DNA of 64,000 bases from Salarchaeum sp. JOR-1 (GCF_007833275.1 NZ_CP042241.1:992001-1056000); one strand, 5' to 3'; shown: positions 35,683-44,637, counted from the stretch's first letter. Notes: generated from the sequence alone by a model not told the origin. Made by a program: numbers and translations.

Positions 35683-36366
35683 TCAGTTCACCCCCGAGGC
35701 CCGCGACGGCTCCTCGCCGACGAGTATCTGGCGCACGTCGTCCAGCGCGTCGAACTCCGCCAGGACGGCGATTCGGTCGCCGACCTCGAGCGTGTCGTCC
35801 GGCAGCGGGAGGCCGAGCGACTCCTCCTTCTTCCCGAACCCGAGCAGGCGGCTCCGCGAGGGGAGTTCGAGTTCCGTCACGGTGTACCCCTGCATCGGCG
35901 CGTCCGCCGTCACCGTGAACTGCACGACCTGGAGGTTCTCCGCGAGGTCCGCGATGGCGGTGACGTTCCCGCCGAGCAGCGCGTTCTTCGCGCCGATCGC
36001 GCCGAGGCGCTCGGGGTAGACGATTTCGTCCACCTCGTCCGCGTACTTCCGGTAGATGTTCTCCCGGTAGTCTTCGTCGATGCGGAGGACCGTTCGGCAG
36101 CCGTGCGCGTTCGCGACCATACACGCCGCGAAATTCACGTTCAGGTCGCCGGTGAGCGCGCCGACCGCGTCCGTCGAATCGAGGTCGGCGTCCACGAGCA
36201 CCTCCTCGCTCGCGCCGTCGCCTTCGATGACCTCGAACCCCTCCGCGCGCGCCTTCTCGACCTTGTCCGGGTTGTTCTCGATGATGACTGCAGTGTGTCC
36301 CTCGTTCGCGATGACGCGCGCCGTGCGGAACCCCACCCGTCCGGCACCGATGATAACGAAGCGCAT
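35683..36366 (-). CDS. trkA: TrkA potassium uptake regulatory protein
   Basis: A 227-aa KTN/RCK protein. Rossmann motif MRFVIIGAGRVGFRTARVI, then an acidic end of the second strand (VIIENNPDKVE) for NAD(H) and GDGASEEVL. TrkA-C domain about 140-220 (APMQGYTVTELELPSRSRLL; LEVGDRIAVLAEFDALDDV). It gates Trk/Ktr potassium channels; the membrane subunit is not in the window. ATG 36366 fits the conserved N-terminus; the longer frame crosses the divergent promoter. Confidence 0.92.
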   Translation of the reverse strand: MRFVIIGAGRVGFRTARVIANEGHTAVIIENNPDKVEKARAEGFEVIEGDGASEEVLVDADLDSTDAVGALTGDLNVNFAACMVANAHGCRTVLRIDEDYRENIYRKYADEVDEIVYPERLGAIGAKNALLGGNVTAIADLAENLQVVQFTVTADAPMQGYTVTELELPSRSRLLGFGKKEESLGLPLPDDTLEVGDRIAVLAEFDALDDVRQILVGEEPSRASGVN

Positions 36367-36447
36367 ACTCCGAGTAGGCTCGCCCGGCCCATATAGGTTT
36401 GTGAACATGCGGCAAGCTTTTTGCGGACTGCCGGCGAACCCATCGGT

Positions 36448-36681
36448 ATGGTACACGCGTTCATCATGGTGAAGACGGCCGCCGGGTCGTCCGCCGACGC
36501 CCGTGACGCAATCATCGACTTGGAGTTCGTCGCGGACGCGCACGTCGTCGCCGGCGAGTACGACGTCATCGCGGAGGCCGACGGGGACGCCGTCGGAGAC
36601 GTGCTCAACACCGCCTCCACCGAAATACAGGGGCTGGACGGCGTGGAGGACACGAAGACGTACATCTCGATGTCCGCGTGA
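36448..36681 (+). CDS. Stand-alone Lrp/AsnC ligand-binding (RAM) domain protein
   Basis: A 77-aa paralogue of the protein at 35450-35680 (VHAFIMVKTAAGSSADARDA; VADAHVVAGEYDVIAEADGD; GVEDTKTYISMSA). It diverges from trkA with 81 bp between starts, so the two RAM-only proteins bracket trkA. It is expected to form oligomers that bind a small ligand and partner with a protein instead of DNA. Confidence 0.88.
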   Translation: MVHAFIMVKTAAGSSADARDAIIDLEFVADAHVVAGEYDVIAEADGDAVGDVLNTASTEIQGLDGVEDTKTYISMSA

Positions 36682-36768
36682 ACGCTGTATCCCCTCCCTA
36701 CTGCGCTACTCGGTCGCTTTGCTCCCTGCGTTGCTCCTTGAGGAAGGGGGCTTAGTGCCTCGATTCAG

Positions 36769-37344
36769 CTAAACGTCCGCGAGCGCGTCCTCGACGTCGT
36801 CCAGCACGTCCTCCGGCGGGCGCGTCGCGTCGATGCGCACGAACCGCGCCGGATCCCAGTCGATGAGCGTCTCGTAGTTCTCCCGGACTCGTGCGAGGAA
36901 CTCCACCTGCTCGAACTTGTTCGTCGCGCCCGCCCGCGCCGCGCCCGTCTCCGGGTCGACGTCGAAGTACAGCGTCAGATCCGGCTCTCTGGTCCACGGC
37001 GCGTGAATCCCCCGCAGGTACTCCATCGGCCGCGGCACGCGGCCGTCGAGCGCGACGCCCTGATACGCGTACCGCGAGTCGGAGTACCGATCGGAGATGA
37101 CGAGGTCGCCCTCCTCGAGGGCGGGCCGCACCACCCGGGAGAGGTGCGCGGCGTGATCGGCGGTGTAGAGGAAGGCCTCCGCGACCGCGTCCGCGTCGTC
37201 GTCGTCGATGGAGCGCTGGACGGCGTCGCCGTACCAGGAGTCCGTCGGCTCGCGCGTGAACACGGCGTCCTCGCGGTCGGCGCGGAGGGCCTCCCAGACC
37301 GTCGTCTTCCCGCTGCCGTCGATTCCCTCCAGCGTGATCAGCAT
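36769..37344 (-). CDS. tmk: Thymidylate kinase
   Basis: A 191-aa dTMP kinase making dTDP. P-loop [12 protein letters not shown] at residue 5, then DR(Y/H) motif [13 protein letters not shown] and lid region. The Arg of [10 protein letters not shown] takes the place of the usual FTREPGGT. Substrate-binding residues lie in [10 protein letters not shown]. It stands alone between a RAM gene and an epimerase gene, with 82 bp to the latter. Confidence 0.93.
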   Translation of the reverse strand: MLITLEGIDGSGKTTVWEALRADREDAVFTREPTDSWYGDAVQRSIDDDDADAVAEAFLYTADHAAHLSRVVRPALEEGDLVISDRYSDSRYAYQGVALDGRVPRPMEYLRGIHAPWTREPDLTLYFDVDPETGAARAGATNKFEQVEFLARVRENYETLIDWDPARFVRIDATRPPEDVLDDVEDALADV

Positions 37345-37426
37345 TCACCGCTACTGCGTGGGGGAGGCCTAAACGGCTTCCGGGACGGGCGCACCATTTA
37401 GGGTACCGGCCCACCTCAGTCCTCGT

Positions 37427-38308
37427 ATGCACGTACTCGTCACGGGCGGAACGGGATTCATCGGGACGCGACTCTGCGCCGAACTCACGGAGCGCGGACA
37501 CGACGTGACCGCGCTCTCGCGCTCCCCCGAGGGAGAAGTACCGTCGGGCGTCGACACGTACGTCGGGGACGTGACGGCGCTCGACTCCATCAGGGGCGCG
37601 TTCGAGGGCGTCGACGCGGTCGTGAACCTCGTCGCGCTCAGCCCGCTGTTCAAGCCGTCGGGCGGCGACGAACGCCACCTCGAAGTCCACTACGGCGGCA
37701 CGCAGAACGTCGTCGAGGCCGCCGAGGAACACGGCGTGGCAAAGCTCGTGCAGATGAGCGCGCTCGGCGCGGACCCGACCGGCCCGACCGCGTACATCCG
37801 CGCGAAGGGCCTCGCGGAGGACGCCGTCCGCGATTCGGGCCTGACCCACACCATCGTCCGGCCCTCGGTGGTGTTCGGCGAGGGCGGCGAGTTCGTCTCC
37901 TTCACGAAACTCCTCACGACGCCGTACGTCACGGGCCTCCCCGGCGGCGGGAAGACGCGCTTCCAGCCCATCTGGGTGGACGACCTCGTGCCGATGCTCG
38001 CCGACTCGCTCGACGGCGAGCACGACGGCGAGACGTACGAACTCGGCGGCCCCGAGAAACTCACGCTCGCCGAGGTCACCCGCCTCGTTTACCGCGCGGA
38101 CGGGACGTCCACGCGCGTCCTCCCGATTCCGATGGCGCTCGCGAAGATCGGCCTCTCCGTCGCGGACGTGCTACCGGGCGCACCGATGGGTTCCGACCAG
38201 TACCGCTCGCTGCGGTTCGACAACACCGTCTCGGAGAACGACGTGGACGCGTTCGGCGTCTCAGCGGGCGACCTCCGGACGTTCGCGGACTACCTCGGCG
38301 TCGCGTGA
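37427..38308 (+). CDS. NAD(P)-binding epimerase-like protein (NDUFA9-type atypical SDR)
   Basis: A 293-aa Rossmann-fold protein. VTGGTGFIGTRLCAEL binds NAD(P). It lacks a clear YxxxK pair (TAYIRAKGLAED is at the place), as in the NDUFA9/complex I-associated atypical SDRs. The middle part (HTIVRPSVVFGEGGEF) and the C-terminal substrate region (RFQPIWVDDLVPML) match that group. A role in quinone or lipid chemistry near complex I is known for relatives, not shown here. A small membrane protein gene overlaps its stop by 4 bp. Confidence 0.85.
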   Translation: MHVLVTGGTGFIGTRLCAELTERGHDVTALSRSPEGEVPSGVDTYVGDVTALDSIRGAFEGVDAVVNLVALSPLFKPSGGDERHLEVHYGGTQNVVEAAEEHGVAKLVQMSALGADPTGPTAYIRAKGLAEDAVRDSGLTHTIVRPSVVFGEGGEFVSFTKLLTTPYVTGLPGGGKTRFQPIWVDDLVPMLADSLDGEHDGETYELGGPEKLTLAEVTRLVYRADGTSTRVLPIPMALAKIGLSVADVLPGAPMGSDQYRSLRFDNTVSENDVDAFGVSAGDLRTFADYLGVA

Positions 38309-38502
38309 AACCGCACGAACGCCGCGGCGTCGCCTTCGGCGTCAGTACCGCCAGTCTCTACGCGCTCCTCGTCGCCGCTCCCGCCCTCGGGTTCGCCCTC
38401 CCGCTCGGGTTCGCGGTCACCGTCGGCCTGTTCGCCGCCGCCTGCGGACTCTGCAGTGTGTACTTCCTCGCCCGCGCCCTCGGCGAACGCCTCGCAGCCT
38501 GA
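38305..38502 (+). CDS. Small two-helix membrane protein
   Basis: A 65-aa protein starting with GTG inside the stop of the epimerase gene (GTGA overlap). Two hydrophobic helices (VSTASLYALLVAAPALGFAL and GFAVTVGLFAAACGLCSVYF). Family not recognised. The overlap suggests translational coupling and a membrane partner role. Confidence 0.7.
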   Translation: MKPHERRGVAFGVSTASLYALLVAAPALGFALPLGFAVTVGLFAAACGLCSVYFLARALGERLAA

Positions 38503-38513
38503 GTAATCACTGC

Positions 38514-38559
38514 CTAAACGACACGTTTAGACCCGTTCAGAACGCCGTATTCGGGCGTT
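38514..38559. promoter_or_regulatory. Cluster of three inverted repeats upstream of cetZ
   Basis: CTAAACG-ACA-CGTTTAG (38514-38530), CGTTC-A-GAACG (38534-38544) and AACGCC-N7-GGCGTT (38541-38559) lie in series 75-120 bp before the cetZ ATG. They may be operators for cetZ or, in part, an end signal for the upstream operon. Likely TATA sequences (TTATC near 38593) follow downstream of them. Confidence 0.45.
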
Positions 38560-38633
38560 TCAGCCCGTCATCTATTAACCCCATCAAAAGGCTTATCTCC
38601 GCCTTTGCACTCTTATTGGCAACGGTAGCCACC

Positions 38634-39818
38634 ATGAAACTCGCAATGATCGGGTTCGGCCAAGCCGGTGGGAAAGTACTCGACAAGTTCCTCGAGTACG
38701 ACGAGAAGCACGGCTCCGGTATCGTCCGGGCCGCTGTTGCCGTCAACACCGCCAAGGCCGACCTGATGGGACTCGACCACGTTCCGGAAGAGAATCGCGT
38801 CCTCATCGGGCAGTCCCGGGTGAAGGGGCACGGCGTCGGCGCGGACAACGAACTCGGCGCGGAAATCGCGGAGGAGGACATCGACGAAGTCCAGGGTGCA
38901 ATCGACAGCATCCCCGTCCACGAGGTGGACGCGTTCCTCGTCCTCGCCGGACTCGGCGGGGGTACGGGAAGCGGCGGTGCGCCCGTGCTCGCGAAGCACA
39001 TCAAGCGCATCTACACCGAACCCGTCTACGGCCTCGGCATCCTGCCGGGCGGCGACGAGGGAGGGATTTACACGCTCAACGCCGCGCGGTCGTTCCAGAC
39101 GTTCGTGCGCGAGGTGGACAACCTCCTCGTGTTCGACAACGACGCCTGGCGGAAGACCGGTGAGTCCGTGCAGGGCGGGTACGACGAGATCAACGAGGAG
39201 ATCGTCAAGCGCTTCGGCGTCCTGTTCGGCGCGGGCGAAGTCGAGCAGGGCGGCGAAGTCGCGGAGTCCGTCGTGGACTCCTCGGAGATCATCAACACGC
39301 TCGCGGGCGGCGGCGTCTCCACGGTCGGATACGCCTCCGAGACCGTCGAGACCTCCGGGAGTTCGGGCGGAGGCCTGCTCTCCAAGTTCACGGGCGGCTC
39401 GAACAGCCAGCCGGAGGACTCCGCGAACACCACGAACCGCATCACGAGTCTGGTGCGGAAGGCCGCGCTCGGCCGGCTCACCCTCCCCTGCGAGATCGAC
39501 GGGGCGGAGCGCGCGCTCCTCGTCACCGCCGGCCCGCCCGCCTTCCTCAACCGGAAAGGCATCGAGCGCGGGCGGAAGTGGCTGGAGGAGCAGACCGGGT
39601 CGATGGAAGTCCGCGGCGGCGACTACCCCGTGCCGAACTCGGGGAGCGTCGCGGCGGTCGTCCTGCTCGCGGGCGTGACGAACGTCCCCCGGATCAAGGA
39701 ACTCCAGCAGGTCGCCATCGAGGCGCAGGAGAACATCGACGAGATTCGAGACGAGAGCGAAGAAAACTTGCAGAACCTCGTCGAAGACGACGACGATGAA
39801 CTCGAATCGCTCTTCTAG
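38634..39818 (+). CDS. cetZ: CetZ tubulin-family GTPase
   Basis: A 394-aa archaeal tubulin-like protein controlling cell shape and motility in haloarchaea. MKLAMIGFGQAGGKVLDKF is the CetZ start, the tubulin signature is LAGLGGGTGSGGAPVLAK (GGGTGSG loop), and the T7-side region NRKGIERGRKWLEEQTG follows. The C-terminal tail is acidic (VEDDDDELESLF). ATG 38634 gives the family N-terminus exactly. The N-terminal sequence is closest to the CetZ1 subgroup as remembered. The next gene starts within its last 23 bp. Confidence 0.93.
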   Translation: MKLAMIGFGQAGGKVLDKFLEYDEKHGSGIVRAAVAVNTAKADLMGLDHVPEENRVLIGQSRVKGHGVGADNELGAEIAEEDIDEVQGAIDSIPVHEVDAFLVLAGLGGGTGSGGAPVLAKHIKRIYTEPVYGLGILPGGDEGGIYTLNAARSFQTFVREVDNLLVFDNDAWRKTGESVQGGYDEINEEIVKRFGVLFGAGEVEQGGEVAESVVDSSEIINTLAGGGVSTVGYASETVETSGSSGGGLLSKFTGGSNSQPEDSANTTNRITSLVRKAALGRLTLPCEIDGAERALLVTAGPPAFLNRKGIERGRKWLEEQTGSMEVRGGDYPVPNSGSVAAVVLLAGVTNVPRIKELQQVAIEAQENIDEIRDESEENLQNLVEDDDDELESLF

Positions 39819-40605
39819 AGCGGTCGTCGCCGTCCTCGGTCTCGTCCTCCTCGTCGCGGCAGTCGCGCCTGCAGCGGCCGCCGTGCCGTCGATAGACGGG
39901 AGTGCGCCCGACACCGCAGAGGTCGGGTCGACCGTCGACCGGACGTACACGCTCACCGACCTGTTCACGGAGTACAACGAGTGGACGCTCACCGCGGAGA
40001 CCGACCTCTCCGAGGTGACGTGGACGGTGACGACGTACGACAACACGGGCCAGCAGATCGCGCAGGAGACGTACACGGGCCAGTCGTTCCAACACGCGCT
40101 CGTCGCGAGTGACGGCGCGGTCCGCGCGACGGTTCGCCTGCAGGCGACGGTGCCCGAGGTATCGGAGTCCCTCTGGAGCTACGACCCGCCCCAGCAGTAC
40201 ACGGTCGCTGAGTTCGCACAAACCCAGCAGGGCGGATCCAGTACCACCATCAGCGAGTACCTGACGCGGCCGTACACGCAGCAGTCGAGTCAGGCGCGCA
40301 CCCAGATAGACCAGGCGAAGGCCGCGATTCAGGACGCGGAGAACTCCGATGTCTCCGTTTCCGACGCGAAAGCGACGCTCCAGAACGCCGTTTCGGCGTA
40401 CAACAACGCGAACTTCCAACTGGCGGTTGACCTCGCGAACGAGGCCGAACAGCAGGCTGAGGACGCGCTCTCGGCAGCCCAGCAGTCCCAGCAGACGACG
40501 CGGCTCCTGCTGTACGGCGGCGTGGCGCTCGTGGTCGTCCTGCTCGCCGCGGGTGGCTACCTCCTCTACCGGCGGAATCAGGGCTCGCAGGACAAGCTCG
40601 CGTAG
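39796..40605 (+). CDS. Secreted, C-terminally anchored protein overlapping cetZ
   Basis: A 269-aa protein. A signal peptide (VVAVLGLVLLVAAVAPAAAA) is followed by a beta-rich outer domain (about 30-145), a Gln/Ala-rich helical coiled coil (about 160-235, AKATLQNAVSAYNNANFQL) and a C-terminal membrane helix (LLLYGGVALVVVLLAAGGYL) with a basic tail (YRRNQGSQDKLA). The topology is outer domain with a short cytoplasmic tail. The start lies inside the 3' end of cetZ, so co-expression and possibly a link between CetZ and the envelope are suggested by position only. Confidence 0.82.
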   Translation: MNSNRSSRAVVAVLGLVLLVAAVAPAAAAVPSIDGSAPDTAEVGSTVDRTYTLTDLFTEYNEWTLTAETDLSEVTWTVTTYDNTGQQIAQETYTGQSFQHALVASDGAVRATVRLQATVPEVSESLWSYDPPQQYTVAEFAQTQQGGSSTTISEYLTRPYTQQSSQARTQIDQAKAAIQDAENSDVSVSDAKATLQNAVSAYNNANFQLAVDLANEAEQQAEDALSAAQQSQQTTRLLLYGGVALVVVLLAAGGYLLYRRNQGSQDKLA

Positions 40606-41219
40606 TGCGCGTCCTCGTTCCGTTCGACGGCCGGAATCCGTGTTCCCGCCTCGCACCAGTTCTCGATAGCGACGAGCGCGGCGCGTTCGCCGCGTTGCTC
40701 CGCGACGACGTGTTGGACGCGGTGCGCGCGGCCGGCGGCCGCCCCGAACTCCTCGCGACCGCGCCCGTGGACGCCGACGTTCCCGTGACCGTGGACGACC
40801 GCTCGCTCTCCGCCGCCGTGAACGCCGTCCTCGACGCGGGCGAGGAACCGACGGCGGTGGTGATGGCCGACCTCGGGCTGGCGACGCCGCGCGCGCTCTC
40901 CCGGCTGTTCGACGCGTCCGGCGACGTCGTGCTCGCGCCCGGCCGGGGCGGCGGGACGAACGCGCTCGTCGTCCGCCACTCCGACTTCCGCGTGGACTAC
41001 CACGGCGCGTCCTGTCGCGACCACCGCCGAGCGGCGCACGCGGTGGGCGCGAGCCTCCGCGAACTCGACTCCCATCGGCTCGCCACCGACATCGACGAAC
41101 CCGGCGACCTCGCGGAACTCCTCCTGCACGGCGACGGCCGCGCTACTCGGTGGCTCCGGGACGCCGGGTTCCGCCTCTCGACCGGCGACGGACGGGTCGC
41201 CGTCGAGCGACACCCCTAA
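40605..41219 (+). CDS. cofC: 2-phospho-L-lactate guanylyltransferase CofC
   Basis: A 204-aa nucleotidyltransferase that activates 2-phospholactate (or phosphoenolpyruvate) with GTP in coenzyme F420 synthesis. VRVLVPFDGRNPCSRLAPVL is the GTP-binding start, with AVVMADLGLATPRAL (metal site), VVLAPGRGGGTNALVV and SDFRVDYHGASCRDH. The GTG start at 40605 shares a base with the previous stop. cofG follows 460 bp downstream and cofH beyond it, which supports the call. Confidence 0.92.
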   Translation: MRVLVPFDGRNPCSRLAPVLDSDERGAFAALLRDDVLDAVRAAGGRPELLATAPVDADVPVTVDDRSLSAAVNAVLDAGEEPTAVVMADLGLATPRALSRLFDASGDVVLAPGRGGGTNALVVRHSDFRVDYHGASCRDHRRAAHAVGASLRELDSHRLATDIDEPGDLAELLLHGDGRATRWLRDAGFRLSTGDGRVAVERHP

Positions 41220-41244
41220 GCACGCGCCGCCGCGACTCTCGGGT

Positions 41245-41643
41245 ATGTCGTCGTTCCTCTCGCGGTTCGCGCGCGCCGCCGCGGCGCTCGCCGCGGCTAT
41301 CGCGCTCGCGGTCGTCGTCTGGTTCGTCCTCCAGTCCGCGCTCGTGTTCGTCGTCGAGGGCGCGGTCGCGGCGACCGCCGCCTCCGCGGCCGCGGCCGCG
41401 CTGGTGCTCGTCGTCTCCGACGTCTACCTCCCCATCGGCGGCGGCCCGCGCACCGACGTGCTGCGAACCCGGCCGCCCGTCGAGAACGCTGTCGACGCAG
41501 CGCTCGCCGGCGTGGTCGCGCTCGCCGTCGCGCTCGCGCTCGGACTCGCCGGGTACACGGACTGGATCGGCATCGGCGGCGGCCTCGCCGTCGGCTACCT
41601 CTCCTTCGTCGTCCGCCATCGCGAGGAGTACGCCGCCCGGTAG
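41245..41643 (+). CDS. Hypothetical four-helix membrane protein
   Basis: A 132-aa protein with four hydrophobic segments (AAAALAAAIALAVVVWFVLQ; AATAASAAAAALVLVVSDVY; AALAGVVALAVALALGLAGY; GIGGGLAVGYLSFVV). It lies between cofC and cofG on the same strand with 25-39 bp gaps. Function is unknown; it is probably transcribed with the F420 genes. Confidence 0.72.
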   Translation: MSSFLSRFARAAAALAAAIALAVVVWFVLQSALVFVVEGAVAATAASAAAAALVLVVSDVYLPIGGGPRTDVLRTRPPVENAVDAALAGVVALAVALALGLAGYTDWIGIGGGLAVGYLSFVVRHREEYAAR

Positions 41644-41682
41644 CGCAAGCGCTTTCACCGCGTACCCGTAACGCCTTCGCGA

Positions 41683-42765
41683 ATGATTCCGGGCGCCGAC
41701 GAGTACGACATCTCGCTCTCCGTCGCCGAGAGCGACATCGACGCCGCGCTCGCCGTCACGCCCGACGGCGTCGAGTCCGCGAGCGAGCTCACGTTCGCTC
41801 GGAACGTCTTCCTCCCGCTCACGACCGCCTGCCGGTACACCTGCACGTACTGCACGTACTACGACCCGCCCGGCCAGGCCGACCTGATGCGTCCCGACGA
41901 CGTGCGGGAGGCGGTGCGCCGCGGCGCGGACGCGGGCTGCACGGAGGCCCTGTTCACGTTCGGGGACGACCCGGACGACCGCTACACTGACGTACACGAC
42001 CAGCTCGACGAGTGGGGGTTCGACTCCATCCACGACTACCTCCGGCGCGCCTGCGAAATCGCGCTCGACGAGGGGCTTCTTCCGCACGCGAATCCCGGCG
42101 ACCAGACGCGAGAACAGATGGAACTCGTCGCGGACGTGAACGCCTCGATGGGCGTGATGCTCGAAACCACCGCGGACGTGCAGGCCCACGGCGGCCCGCG
42201 CGCGAAGGTTCCCGGACAGCGATTGAACACGCTCCGGAACGCGGGCGAGCTCGGAATTCCGTTCACCACCGGTATCCTCGTCGGCATCGGCGAGGACTGG
42301 CGCGACCGCGCGGAGTCCCTGCTCGCTATCCGCGAACTCCACGAGCGCTACGGCCACATCCAGGAGGTCATCGTCCAGCCAGTGTCGAACAACGAGCGCT
42401 GGCGGGGCGGGTCGCCGGGCGTCGAGGCGCTGCGGCGCGCGGTCGCGATGGCGCGCGCGGTGCTCCCGGAGTCGGTGAGCGTGCAGGTGCCGCCGAACCT
42501 CGCGCCAGTCCGTGAGGTGCTCGACTGCGGCATCGACGACCTCGGGGGCGTGTCGCCGGTGACGGACGACTACATCAACCCCGACTACGAGTGGCCGGCG
42601 GTCAGAGAGCTCCAGGCCATCGCGGACGACGCCGGCGTCCCGCTCCGCGAACGCCTCCCGGTCTACGAACACTACCTCGACGACGACTGGGTGTCCGACC
42701 GCATCCACGCTGCTCTCGACGCCGACGATGCCGCGGGCGAGCGCTACCGCGCCGTGCTCGATTAA
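41683..42765 (+). CDS. cofG: FO synthase subunit CofG (radical SAM)
   Basis: A 360-aa radical SAM enzyme, one half of 7,8-didemethyl-8-hydroxy-5-deazariboflavin (FO) synthase, making the F420 chromophore. The 4Fe-4S/SAM motif is TTACRYTCTYCTYYDPPG. Family segments include EALFTFGDDPDDRY, GLLPHANPGDQTREQM, GVMLETTADVQAHGGPRAKV and IVQPVSNNERWRGGSPG. It works with CofH, encoded on the other strand just downstream. Confidence 0.95.
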   Translation: MIPGADEYDISLSVAESDIDAALAVTPDGVESASELTFARNVFLPLTTACRYTCTYCTYYDPPGQADLMRPDDVREAVRRGADAGCTEALFTFGDDPDDRYTDVHDQLDEWGFDSIHDYLRRACEIALDEGLLPHANPGDQTREQMELVADVNASMGVMLETTADVQAHGGPRAKVPGQRLNTLRNAGELGIPFTTGILVGIGEDWRDRAESLLAIRELHERYGHIQEVIVQPVSNNERWRGGSPGVEALRRAVAMARAVLPESVSVQVPPNLAPVREVLDCGIDDLGGVSPVTDDYINPDYEWPAVRELQAIADDAGVPLRERLPVYEHYLDDDWVSDRIHAALDADDAAGERYRAVLD

Positions 42766-43301
42766 ACCCAGCCGGCGAGGCGTTTCCTGAACACCGTGTA
42801 CAGCACGGAGATACCGAGTCCGCCGAGCAACAGCCACCGCACTCGCACGTCGAAAACCACGAGGAGCGGGACGGTGACGATGACGCAGAGCGCGAGGTCG
42901 CGCGGGCTTCCGTCGTAGGGGATGACGCGGCGCGGCGGGAGCCAGCGCTGGCCGAGGTGGGAGTAGACGCCGCGGTGGTCGTCGCGTAGCCAGGGTTTCC
43001 GGCCGAGGCCGCCGCCGAGCACTTCGGTGAGGCAGTGGAGCGCGGCCGAGACGAGGAAGCACGCGACGGCGACGCTCACCGGCGTCGGGTACGCGAGCGC
43101 GACGAGGGTCGCGAGGAGGGCGAGCGCGGGGTAGAGTTCGGGATGGTGGAGCGTTTTCCTGTGCTCCAGGTAGAGGTCGAGGTCGGGGAACACGCCGCCC
43201 GCGTACCCCGCGTACGCGCTGGTGACGGCGAGCGCCGGGTCGAACCGCAGGACGACGAGCGCGGGGAGCACGCCGAGGGCGGCGTGCGTGGTCGCCATCA
43301 C
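42762..43301 (-). CDS. DUF457/YdjM-like membrane metal-dependent hydrolase
   Basis: A 179-aa protein with about five helices. The family pattern of His-rich loops is present: MMATTHAALGVLPAL, FPDLDLYLEHRKTLHHPE (HRxxxHH), ALHCLTEVLGGG and DDHRGVYSHLG. Members of this group are membrane-bound, metal-binding hydrolase-like proteins, some linked to lipid or SOS functions. It overlaps cofG by 4 bp at the 3' end and follows cofH by 1 bp on the minus strand. Confidence 0.82.
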   Translation of the reverse strand: MMATTHAALGVLPALVVLRFDPALAVTSAYAGYAGGVFPDLDLYLEHRKTLHHPELYPALALLATLVALAYPTPVSVAVACFLVSAALHCLTEVLGGGLGRKPWLRDDHRGVYSHLGQRWLPPRRVIPYDGSPRDLALCVIVTVPLLVVFDVRVRWLLLGGLGISVLYTVFRKRLAGWV

Positions 43302-43302
43302 G

Positions 43303-44637
43303 CTAGAGGAGCGGCGTGCCGTCCGCCTCCGGCCCCAGTGTCGGGCCGTGCGGGCCGTCGCCCGTGACGCGGCGGCGTTCGGTGTAGTCCGTGGAGCGCT
43401 CGACGGGCACGCGACCGATGGCCGCTATCATCTCGACGTAGTCGTCGAAGCTCCGGAACTCGCCGTACTCGCCGCCCGCGCGCTTCGTGATCTCCTCGGA
43501 GAGGATGGTGCCCATGAAGTCGTCCGCCCCGCAGTTCAGGAGCTTCATTCCGTGCTCGTCGCCGTACTTCACCCACGACGACTGCACGTGCGCTACGTTG
43601 TCGAGGAAGAGCCTGGAGACGGCTATCATCAGTTCGTCTTCTTCCTTGCTCGCGCCGGTCTCGACGACGCCGTGCTCGTGCAGGGGCGTGTTCTGGTGGA
43701 CGAAGGAGAGCGGGACGAACTCCGTGATGTTCCCCGTCCGGTCTTGGAGGTCGCGCACCACTTCGAGGTGTTTCACGCGGTGCATCGCGTTCTCGACGTG
43801 GCCGTACATGATGGTCGCGGTCATCGGCAGCCCGACTTCGGCGGCGGCCTCCATCGACGCGACCCACTCGCCGGTGTCGATTTTTCCGGGGCAGATGACG
43901 TCTCGCACCTCGTCCACGAGGATTTCGGCGGCGGTTCCGGGGACGGTGTCCAGTCCGGCGTCGTGGAGTTCGCGGTAGACGTGTTCGTAGTCCCAGTCCG
44001 CGCCGCGCTGGGCGTGCTCGACCTCCTCGGGCGTCATCGAGTGGACGTGCGCGCCCGTCTCCGCCATCCCCCGGATGTACTCCTCGTAGGTCGCGGGCGG
44101 CGTGTCGTACGCTCCTGGGGGCTTGTAGTTGAGTTCGGGGTCGTCCGGGTCGAGGAGTTCGTGGTGGTCGTCGTTCAGCGCGAGACCGGGATGGAGGCCG
44201 GACACGGAGGTCACCTCGTACACGCCGCGCTCGACCGCGTCCGCGACGATGTCCCGTGACTCTCCGAGAGTCTTGGTGAACCCCGCGTGCTCGGCGTCGT
44301 GCTCGGTCTCGAACTGGTGGGCGGTGTCCTTGAAGTTGCAGAACAGACAGCCGGTGTTGCAGGCGGTGGTGACGTTGTTGTTGACGTTCGCGACGAACGT
44401 CACCTCCTCGCCGACGACCTCGGCGCGCCGGCGGTCTGCGGCCTCCAGCACGAGCTCCTTGCGCTCGGGATCGATGCCGGCCGTGTCGGTGCCCGTGGTG
44501 ATGAGTTCGACGCCGTCCGCGACCGAGAGGCGGCGGCCGTCGCGGGCGTTCGCGAGGGCGTTCTCGAAGGACTGGTCGGTCTCGGGGACGAACTCGTAGT
44601 CGAACTCGTCCGCCGAGAGCGAGGCGGCGCGCGACAT
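43303..44637 (-). CDS. cofH: FO synthase subunit CofH (radical SAM)
   Basis: A 444-aa radical SAM enzyme that joins 5-amino-6-ribitylaminouracil to tyrosine in FO synthesis. The SAM motif is ACNTGCLFCNFKD; other family segments are TSVSGLHPGLALND, IRGMAETGAHVHSMTPEEV, GAEILVDEVRD-like GTAAEILVDEVRDVICPGK and SWVKYGDEHGMKLLNCGAD. ATG 44637 gives the usual haloarchaeal N-terminus. With cofC and cofG it makes a near-complete early F420 gene group. cofD and cofE are not in the window. Confidence 0.95.
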   Translation of the reverse strand: MSRAASLSADEFDYEFVPETDQSFENALANARDGRRLSVADGVELITTGTDTAGIDPERKELVLEAADRRRAEVVGEEVTFVANVNNNVTTACNTGCLFCNFKDTAHQFETEHDAEHAGFTKTLGESRDIVADAVERGVYEVTSVSGLHPGLALNDDHHELLDPDDPELNYKPPGAYDTPPATYEEYIRGMAETGAHVHSMTPEEVEHAQRGADWDYEHVYRELHDAGLDTVPGTAAEILVDEVRDVICPGKIDTGEWVASMEAAAEVGLPMTATIMYGHVENAMHRVKHLEVVRDLQDRTGNITEFVPLSFVHQNTPLHEHGVVETGASKEEDELMIAVSRLFLDNVAHVQSSWVKYGDEHGMKLLNCGADDFMGTILSEEITKRAGGEYGEFRSFDDYVEMIAAIGRVPVERSTDYTERRRVTGDGPHGPTLGPEADGTPLL

